Part shown: piece by piece, positions 15,685-20,454 of the stretch
Layout: the number at the start of each line of letters is the position of its first letter
Numbering within the stretch: the stretch's first letter is position 1
DNA from: Anaerolineales bacterium UBA2029
GTDB taxonomy: Bacteria > Chloroflexota > Anaerolineae > Aggregatilineales > Aggregatilineaceae
Assembly: GCA_002332795.1 (NCBI GenBank)
Contig: DDBP01000196.1
Span: 1-20,454 of the forward strand
DNA: 20,454 nucleotides
Direction of reading: 5' to 3'
Translations under genes and position numbers: made by a program
Notes under the pieces: model-generated
Told to the model about the DNA's origin: nothing
The model's database searches: none
The model's input: only the letters and a program-made list of their open reading frames with translations

Positions 15685-16095
15685 ATGAGTCAGGCCGTGA
15701 CCCCCTATGACGCCCATATCCTGGTAGTAGCTGGCACCGTGCCGGATTACGTAGTGCTGGCCCGTCAACTGGCCTTCATGGGCGTCATTCATTGCGAATG
15801 GAAGACCAGCGGCTGGCAGGTGGTGCAGTTCGCCGACACCCTGCCTCGCCTGCACCTGATCCTGATGGACATTCATCTGCCCTACGAAGACCCCTTCCAG
15901 ACGCTGGCCAAGATGCGCCAGCATCCGCGCCTGCGCGACACACGCATCGCCGCCATTTCCACCAACGGCGATCGCGAGGAAATCGCGCAGGTACGCGCCG
16001 CCGGGTTCGATGGCCTGCTGCGCAAACCCTTCGACCCCGATCAGTTCCCGGAACAGATTCGCCGTCTGCTGGCCGGAGAAGCCGTCTGGCCATGA
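15685..16095 (+). CDS. Stand-alone degenerate response-regulator receiver domain
   Basis: This 136-aa protein is only a receiver fold, with no output domain. The phospho-acceptor aspartate lies in LILMDIHLPYED (Asp62), the Ser/Thr position is in AAISTNG (92-93), and the conserved lysine is in RKPFD (Lys114). The N-terminal strand reads HILVVAGTVP where an active receiver has two acidic residues (as in LVVEDN) that bind Mg2+. Here they are Ala16-Gly17. So the protein may be phosphorylated poorly or act unphosphorylated as a protein-binding module. It stands 70 bases after ftsI and before mraY, which makes a role in division or wall synthesis control likely but unproven. The ATG follows GGGAGAAG. 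No histidine kinase is in the window. Confidence 0.82.
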   Translation: MSQAVTPYDAHILVVAGTVPDYVVLARQLAFMGVIHCEWKTSGWQVVQFADTLPRLHLILMDIHLPYEDPFQTLAKMRQHPRLRDTRIAAISTNGDREEIAQVRAAGFDGLLRKPFDPDQFPEQIRRLLAGEAVWP

Positions 16096-16172
16096 ACGGC
16101 TATGTTGCGGGGTGAAAGCGCACAACACGTTATCGGCAGTTCAAGATCGCCGAGCCAAGCGCGAATGCCCCA

Positions 16173-16289
16173 CTCTGTAAGGGTACGCACAAAGGTTGTC
16201 AGCGCCGGATGGCCCTCATCCCCCGCCCTCTCAGCCCCGCGACAGCGCGGCAAACCGTCTGACACGCTTTGCACGCGCCCGCTCTGTAA
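16173..16289. repeat. Diverged second copy of the palindromic repeat
   Basis: The 290-base gap between the receiver gene and mraY contains an imperfect inverted repeat of about 117 bases. Its left arm reads CTCTGTA (16173-16179) followed by GGGTACGCACAAAGGTTGTC and AG. Its right arm is CTGACACGCTTTGCACGCG, CCC, then GCTCTGTAA. Between them is CCCTCATCCCCCGCCC. The same words, in the same order and spacing, occur at 9324-9516 (CTCTGTA, G run, TGCAAA, TGTCAG, CCTCACCCCC). No coding potential is seen. It lies just upstream of the mraY promoter. Confidence 0.6.
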
Positions 16290-16319
16290 TCACCCCTGGG
16301 CAGGGGCGCGGCTTTGGCG

Positions 16320-16325
16320 TACAAT
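16320..16325 (+). promoter_or_regulatory. -10-like hexamer TACAAT upstream of mraY
   Basis: TACAAT (within GGCGTACAATCGCCG) lies 60 bases before the mraY ATG and directly after the repeat arm at 16259-16289. No good -35 box is seen. It would allow mraY to be expressed apart from ftsI. Confidence 0.4.
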
Positions 16326-16385
16326 CGCCGTGTGGGATGCGCCCCGCAACGACCGGGCGCGATAGCGGCACAATGCGATCTATCC

Positions 16386-17402
16386 ATGACACCCGAACTC
16401 CCTTTCGCCCTTAGCCTGGGCGCGATTACCTTCCTGCTCACCGCCATCTGGGGCGACCCTTTCGTCGAGATTCTGCGGCGGCTGCGGCTGGGCAAACAGA
16501 TTCGTGAGACAGGGCCGCAAAGTCACCTGGCCAAGACGGGCACGCCCACCATGGGCGGCGTGTTGATCCTGGTGCCGGTAGTGCTGATCACGCTGGGGCT
16601 GAACCTGGCCCGCCTGATTCAGGAGACGGTGACCGGCTCCAGCATCCTGCTGCCGCTGTTCGTGTTGCTGGGCTTTGGCACGCTGGGAGCTGTAGACGAC
16701 CTGGAAGGGATCCGGGGTGTGCGCGAGCGCGGCGAAGGGATGCGCGCCCGCACCAAGCTGGTTTTTCAGATCGTGCTGGCGGTGACGGCGGCGGCGGTGA
16801 TGGCCTTCGTTGGCGGCGGTTTTCAGAATGCCAACGGCGTCTATATCCCGCTCTTCCCCACCTTTGTGGACATCCCGCCCCTGCTGTGGATTCCCATCGC
16901 CGTTTTCATCATCGTAGGCACCAGCAACGCCGTCAACTTCGTGGACGGCCTGGATGGCCTGGCCGGGCTGATCACCGCCAGCGCCTTCGCCGCCTATGGG
17001 GCGATTGCCCATCTGCAAGGGCAGGCGTTTCTGGTACAGTTCTCCTTCATCATCGTTGGGGCATGCTTTGGCTTCCTGTGGTACAACGCCCATCCGGCGC
17101 AGATGTTCATGGGCGATGTTGGCTCGCTGGCGCTGGGCGCCGCGTTGGGCACGGTCGCGCTGATGACCGGTCAGTGGCTGTTGCTGCCGATCATCGCCAT
17201 CATCCCCGTGGCGACGATGCTCAGCGTCATCCTGCAGGTGGCCTACTTCCGGCTGACGGGCGGACAGCGCCTGTTCCGCATGACCCCCCTGCACCATCAC
17301 TTCGAGCTGGGCGGCTGGAGCGAAACGCAGGTCGTACAGCGCTTCTGGCTGATGGGTATCCTGGCCGCTATGCTGGGCGTAGCCCTGGCGCTGCTGCGCT
17401 GA
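16386..17402 (+). CDS. mraY: Phospho-N-acetylmuramoyl-pentapeptide transferase (MraY)
   Basis: This 338-aa polytopic membrane enzyme joins UDP-MurNAc-pentapeptide to undecaprenyl phosphate, giving lipid I on the inner face of the membrane. Conserved parts are KTGTPTMGGVLIL (50-62), the Asp pair GAVDDLEG (Asp104-Asp105), NFVDGLDGLAG (Asp187, Asp190), FMGDVGSLALG (Asp244) and the loop TPLHHHFELGGW (His303-305), which is diagnostic of MraY. About ten membrane segments are apparent. I chose ATG 16386, giving MTPELPFALSLGAITF, because the longer frame from 16314 covers the promoter-like sequence and adds a non-conserved, charged stretch. Its Shine-Dalgarno sequence is weak. Usual neighbours murF and murD are absent here, and a Fur-family gene follows. 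Confidence 0.96.
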   Translation: MTPELPFALSLGAITFLLTAIWGDPFVEILRRLRLGKQIRETGPQSHLAKTGTPTMGGVLILVPVVLITLGLNLARLIQETVTGSSILLPLFVLLGFGTLGAVDDLEGIRGVRERGEGMRARTKLVFQIVLAVTAAAVMAFVGGGFQNANGVYIPLFPTFVDIPPLLWIPIAVFIIVGTSNAVNFVDGLDGLAGLITASAFAAYGAIAHLQGQAFLVQFSFIIVGACFGFLWYNAHPAQMFMGDVGSLALGAALGTVALMTGQWLLLPIIAIIPVATMLSVILQVAYFRLTGGQRLFRMTPLHHHFELGGWSETQVVQRFWLMGILAAMLGVALALLR

Positions 17403-17467
17403 CGCTCGCCCCTGGGTCCTTGCTCCCCCGCGCGTGCACAAACGTAGCATTCTGTCCGCCGAGTGTC

Positions 17468-17473
17468 TACAAT
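17468..17473 (+). promoter_or_regulatory. -10-like hexamer TACAAT of the Fur-family gene
   Basis: TACAAT (TCTACAATGGGA) lies 46 bases upstream of the chosen ATG (17514). A transcript starting about 17480 would leave a short leader with GGGAGC as ribosome-binding site, which agrees with that start. I see no clear Fur-box palindrome around it and no -35 box. Confidence 0.4.
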
Positions 17474-17513
17474 GGGATGTGTCACTGTGGCTCGTGCAGC
17501 GGGAGCGTCAGCG

Positions 17514-17954
17514 ATGGTGTGTGCCGAGACAATCGTCGAGCGGCTGCGTGCGCAGGGCGAGCGCCTGACCGTGCAGAGGCAGTGGGTGATCGAGGCGCTG
17601 TGTGCCAGCGGGGAGCACCTGACTGTGCAACAGGTGCAGCAACTGCTGGCCGAGCGCAGCCCGGCGCTCACCGAGACCACTGTCTACCGCATCCTGCAAT
17701 GGCTCAAGGAGCGCGGCGTGGTGGCCCAAACCGACCTGGGACAGTCCGGCGTGGTCTATCAGATCATCGATCGCGAACCTCATCATCACCTGGTCTGCCT
17801 GAGTTGTGGGCAGATCGTGGAGCTGGACGACGATCTGATGGAAGGGCTGCGCGCGCGGCTTCGCCAGCGCTACGACTTCGAGCCGCGCATTGATCACATG
17901 GCCATCTTTGGCCTGTGCCGCGCCTGCCGCGAACGGGGCAGCGACACAGATTGA
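17514..17954 (+). CDS. Fur-family metalloregulator
   Basis: This 146-aa DNA-binding repressor belongs to the Fur/Zur/PerR family. The winged-helix part (about 1-85) has LTVQRQWVIEALCASGEHLT and TETTVYRILQWLKERGVV, the recognition-helix sequence typical of the family. The metal and dimer part has HHHLVCLSCGQIVELDDD (His90-92, Cys95, Cys98) and HMAIFGLCRAC (His128, Cys135, Cys138), so both CxxC zinc pairs are present. The metal sensed (iron, zinc, manganese or peroxide) cannot be told from this. I chose ATG 17514 over the upstream GTG 17463 because the latter would fall inside the promoter-like hexamer. It is convergent with the phosphatase gene, with the two stops only 19 bases apart. Confidence 0.92.
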   Translation: MVCAETIVERLRAQGERLTVQRQWVIEALCASGEHLTVQQVQQLLAERSPALTETTVYRILQWLKERGVVAQTDLGQSGVVYQIIDREPHHHLVCLSCGQIVELDDDLMEGLRARLRQRYDFEPRIDHMAIFGLCRACRERGSDTD

Positions 17955-17975
17955 GACTGCCAGGGGCGCTGTGTC
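17943..17975. terminator. Inverted repeat between convergent genes, possible bidirectional terminator
   Basis: GACACAG (17943-17949) and CTGTGTC (17969-17975) are a perfect 7-bp inverted repeat with a 19-base loop. It spans both stop codons of the convergent Fur and phosphatase genes. No T run follows on either strand, so it is a weak candidate. Confidence 0.3.
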
Positions 17976-20025
17976 AGCCGTTGTTCTGGCCAGAAGGGGG
18001 TGTTCCCTGGGGTGGTGCAGGGGGCGGCTGCCCGGAGTCGGCGGGCTGCCCTTCCGCTGCCGACGGCGACGGTGTGACCGCCTCCAGCGACGGGGCAGGC
18101 GCGGTAGCGGTAGCCGTCGGTGCGGGCGGCGGTGGAGACGGCAAGACGGGCAGCGCGTCCAGGTCTTGCGGGCGGCCCAGCGTCAACACCAGGCTCGCTG
18201 ATACCCACCCTTCCCGACCGGTTTCCAGGCGCACTTTGTACCACGTCCGCCTCTGGTTAGTGCCCAGCAGACGTGCGCTATCGCCCGGAGACAGGCTGGC
18301 AACGATGGCATGGCGCGTGCTGTCGCCGGCGCGCACGTTGACCGGCTTGTCGCCGATCACATAGGCATACGGCGCGACCGGCACTGACCGCTCCAGTACC
18401 TCTTTCGCCAGCCAGGCGTCGAACTCCACCTTCCCTTCTGGCCCGCCGAAGACGTGTACCTGCCGTAACAGCACTGCTGGCTGACCGGGCAGCGGCACGT
18501 CGTCCTGTCCGATCACAATGACGCGCGTCCCCGCGGGCAGCGGCGTGAGCGGCTGTGGAGTCGGGGTAGACGCCCCCAGGCCGATCAGCATATACGGCGT
18601 GGTGTCCTCGCTGAGGTACACTCCCTCCAGGGCGTCATCGGGCAGGTCAACGGCGGCCAGGCGCAGCAATGCCTCGCCCGGTGACGGTGTAGCCGTGGCC
18701 GTAGGCGATGCCGTCGGCGTGGGCGAAATCTTGCTCAGGTCGAGCGTGGCCGTGGGCGTCGGCGGGGTAGGCGTCGGCGAGGGTGTCCGGCTGGGCGTGG
18801 CCGTCAGCGTGACCGGCGTAGGCGTGGCAGAGGGAGACGGCGTGGCCGTGGCCGTGCGAGTTGGCGACGGGGTGACTGTCGCCGTGGCGCTGGGCGAGGC
18901 GGTGAAAGTGGCCGTTGGGGTGCGCGTGGCGGTCGGCGTGCGCGTCGGCGAAGGCGTATCGGTGGGCGCGGGCGTTTCGGTCGCCGTGAAAGTGGGCGTG
19001 ATCGTCGGCGTGTCGCTGGGCAGCACGATCAGCGCTCCGGCGGGCGTGACCGTAGCCTGTGTCTGGCCAGGGGTGACGGTCGGCGCGGAGGTGAGGCTCG
19101 CCGTGGGGGAGCGCGTGGCAGCGATGGCGGCTGACAGCAGCGTGGGCGTGTTGGTGATATCGCCGCCGGTCCCGCCGCCGCCCCGTAGCGCGAACGCAAC
19201 CGCCGCAGCCACGACCGCGACCGCGATCAGTACACCCACTGCCAGCCAGGCGCGACGCTTGCGGCGAGGCGCTGTCCCCAGGCGCACGATGATGGCGGTG
19301 ATGTTGTCCGGCCCGCCGCGTTTGCGGGCCAGCTCGATCAGCCGGCGAGCGGCATCCTCCGCGGGCAGGGCGCGGATGATGTGCAGCATCTCGTGCGGCT
19401 CGACCAGGTCCCACAACCCATCGGTGCACAGCAGGAAGACATCGCCCGGCTCGGTGCTGACCCGGTTGAAAAAGGGCTGTATGGGCGCAGGCTGACCGAT
19501 GAAGGCGGTGACATTGACGTTGCGGGCGTGACGGGCTTCTTCTGGCGAGATCAGGCCCGCGTCGAGTTGATGTTGCAATACGCTCTGGTCGCGGCTGAGC
19601 AACTCGATCGCGTTGCGGTGCACGCGATAGACACGACTGTCGCCCACGTTGAAGAGGACAGCGTCACCGCCGGGCAGCAGCGCCAGCCCTGCCGCCGTCG
19701 AGCCGATGCGCGGCAGATGGACGCGCTCGGCCTGTGCCCGCACGGCGGTGCTGGCGTATTCGATGGCCTGGCGCAGGGCGACGAGCGGTTCCTGGGCGGG
19801 ATCGGCGTAGTAGCGCGTCATGATCTCGGCGACTGCCGTGCGGCTGGCCACGTCACCGCCGCCCATCCCCCCCATACCGTCGGCGACAACGAACAACGCC
19901 CCCAGCCGGTATTCGGGGCTGTCCGGCTCTGGCACGCGGAAGGCCAGGAAATCCTCGTTGCGTTTGCGCTTCAGGCCGATATCGGTCTGTCCGGCGATGT
20001 CCAGCGTCAGCGTCTGGCCTGGCAT
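17974..20025 (-). CDS. Membrane PP2C-type Ser/Thr phosphatase with Thr/Pro linker and SH3b domain
   Basis: This 683-aa protein has a cytoplasmic phosphatase of the bacterial PP2C (Stp1/PrpC) type at residues 1-250. Motifs are RNEDFLAF (Asp25), FVVADGMGGMGGGDVAS (Asp49), FNVGDSRVYRV, SRDQSV, LLCTDGLWDLV (Asp202) and GGPDNITAIIVRL (Asp240). These are the metal-binding residues that remove phosphate from phospho-Ser/Thr. A basic patch (PRRKRR) and one membrane helix (259-280) follow. Then comes a linker of about 160 residues of Thr, Pro, Ala and Ser (about 292-449), and an SH3b-type domain (about 557-614: VNVRAGDSTRHAIVASLSPG then WYKVRLETGREGWVSASLV). A Pro-rich tail ends it. The helix would put the SH3b part outside, where such domains often touch cell wall. 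The ATG lies three bases after the stop of the FHA gene. Confidence 0.92.
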   Translation of the reverse strand: MPGQTLTLDIAGQTDIGLKRKRNEDFLAFRVPEPDSPEYRLGALFVVADGMGGMGGGDVASRTAVAEIMTRYYADPAQEPLVALRQAIEYASTAVRAQAERVHLPRIGSTAAGLALLPGGDAVLFNVGDSRVYRVHRNAIELLSRDQSVLQHQLDAGLISPEEARHARNVNVTAFIGQPAPIQPFFNRVSTEPGDVFLLCTDGLWDLVEPHEMLHIIRALPAEDAARRLIELARKRGGPDNITAIIVRLGTAPRRKRRAWLAVGVLIAVAVVAAAVAFALRGGGGTGGDITNTPTLLSAAIAATRSPTASLTSAPTVTPGQTQATVTPAGALIVLPSDTPTITPTFTATETPAPTDTPSPTRTPTATRTPTATFTASPSATATVTPSPTRTATATPSPSATPTPVTLTATPSRTPSPTPTPPTPTATLDLSKISPTPTASPTATATPSPGEALLRLAAVDLPDDALEGVYLSEDTTPYMLIGLGASTPTPQPLTPLPAGTRVIVIGQDDVPLPGQPAVLLRQVHVFGGPEGKVEFDAWLAKEVLERSVPVAPYAYVIGDKPVNVRAGDSTRHAIVASLSPGDSARLLGTNQRRTWYKVRLETGREGWVSASLVLTLGRPQDLDALPVLPSPPPPAPTATATAPAPSLEAVTPSPSAAEGQPADSGQPPPAPPQGTPPSGQNNG
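18679..19152 (-). repeat. Thr/Pro/Ala/Ser-rich low-complexity linker inside the PP2C gene
   Basis: This is the coding segment for roughly residues 292-449 of the phosphatase. It repeats short words such as TPTATRTPTATFTASPSAT. On the plus strand it appears as GTGGGCGTCGGCG-like near-repeats. It probably makes an extended, perhaps glycosylated, spacer across the wall, and it is a likely site of length variation by slippage. Confidence 0.8.
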
Positions 20026-20028
20026 GGC

Positions 20029-20454
20029 TTAACCCCCGGACTGATTGAGGTCTACGTAGTTGGTTTTGCCCAGGTCGCTGTCGCCGGGCGAACCCCGCGG
20101 CGGGCCGAACTGTTCGCCGGGATAGAAGACCAGCTCCGTGCCCTTGCCGAGCAGGATCACCGCGCCCGCGTGCAGCGGGTAGGGCTGATGCGGGGTGATG
20201 CGCACGCCGTCCACGCGCGTGCCGTTGGCGCTGCCCTGGTCGGTGATGAGAAACTGCCCGGCTTCCACGGTGATGACCGCGTGACTGCGCGAAACGCTGC
20301 TATCTTCGTCCAGCGACAGATCGTTGGGATGCTGCGTGCCGCGCCCGATGCGGAAGGGCACCGAGGCAATGGCCACGCTCGCTCCGATGCGCGGCATGGC
20401 GGGCGAGCGGCGCACTTCCAGCGTGCCCACGAAGTCGAAGACATCGGTATAGAC
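20029..20454 (-). CDS. FHA-domain protein, 5' end outside the window
   Basis: This is the C-terminal part of a protein with a forkhead-associated domain, which binds phosphothreonine peptides. The core reads VPFRIGRGTQHPNDLSLDED, then SSVSRSHAVITVEAG and ITDQGSANGTRVDGV, with the conserved Gly-Arg, Ser-x-x-His and Asn-Gly of the fold. A short disordered tail follows. The frame stays open to the window edge (VYTDVFDFVGTLEVRR), so the GTG at 20430 is not necessarily the start, and a domain such as VWA or kinase may lie beyond. It precedes the PP2C gene by three bases, which implies coupled translation. A Ser/Thr kinase partner may sit further upstream. Confidence 0.88.
   Translation of the reverse strand, partial: VYTDVFDFVGTLEVRRSPAMPRIGASVAIASVPFRIGRGTQHPNDLSLDEDSSVSRSHAVITVEAGQFLITDQGSANGTRVDGVRITPHQPYPLHAGAVILLGKGTELVFYPGEQFGPPRGSPGDSDLGKTNYVDLNQSGG

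Noticed and set aside
17403..17513. Search for a Fur box in front of the Fur-family gene
   Set aside because: No convincing AT-rich inverted repeat of the expected kind is visible around the TACAAT hexamer.
18518..19495. Plus-strand frame of 325 codons, rich in Gly and Val, that resembles a repeat protein
   Set aside because: It is the complement of the Thr/Pro linker of the PP2C gene. Its GV repeats follow directly from the TP codons on the other strand.

Overview
The window (about 20 kb, GC-rich) looks like chromosomal DNA of a member of the Chloroflexota, probably Anaerolineae-like. The evidence is indirect: high GC, Thr/Pro-repeat linkers (TPTPTP) in surface and membrane proteins, a loose division/cell-wall cluster, a tungsten-type aldehyde oxidoreductase, and GT-C membrane glycosyltransferases with a C-terminal beta-rich tail. 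No marker gene fixes the taxonomy.

Layout. (1) 2-3689, + strand: the 3' part of a class A penicillin-binding protein with C-terminal Ig-like domains, then an unrecognised 283-aa protein and a SAM methyltransferase in a tight run. (2) 3690-5272: a GT4 glycosyltransferase whose start is uncertain, followed by the C-terminal scrap of an IS3-type transposase. This looks like an insertion-prone spot. (3) 5202-9233: a three-gene operon that is the most interesting part of the window. A DhnA/FbaB-type class I aldolase paralogue lacks the Schiff-base lysine. The next gene is a second aldolase of the same family that keeps the lysine and is fused to a C-terminal polyferredoxin with four [4Fe-4S] motifs. 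The third gene is an aldehyde:ferredoxin oxidoreductase. The order suggests that an aldehyde made by the aldolase is oxidised by the AOR, with electrons passing to the ferredoxin domain joined to the aldolase. (4) 9262-9554: a nested palindromic, MITE-like repeat with no gene. A diverged relative lies at 16173-16289. (5) 9588-13176: two GT-C family integral-membrane glycosyltransferases. (6) 13234-17402: a division/peptidoglycan block made of an FtsL/DivIC-like protein with a Thr-Pro tail, an FtsI/PBP2-type transpeptidase, a stand-alone degenerate receiver domain, and MraY. (7) 17468-17954: a Fur-family metalloregulator. (8) 17974-20454, - strand and convergent with Fur: a membrane PP2C phosphatase with a long Thr/Pro linker and an SH3b domain, preceded in its operon by an FHA-domain protein that runs off the window edge.

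The first, sixth and eighth regions share a theme of cell-wall synthesis and its Ser/Thr-phosphorylation control. Four -10-like hexamers (TATAAT/TACAAT) stand before operon starts, but none has a clear -35 box. I saw no rRNA, tRNA, CRISPR array or complete mobile element. Functions rest on motif reading by eye; no database search was run.
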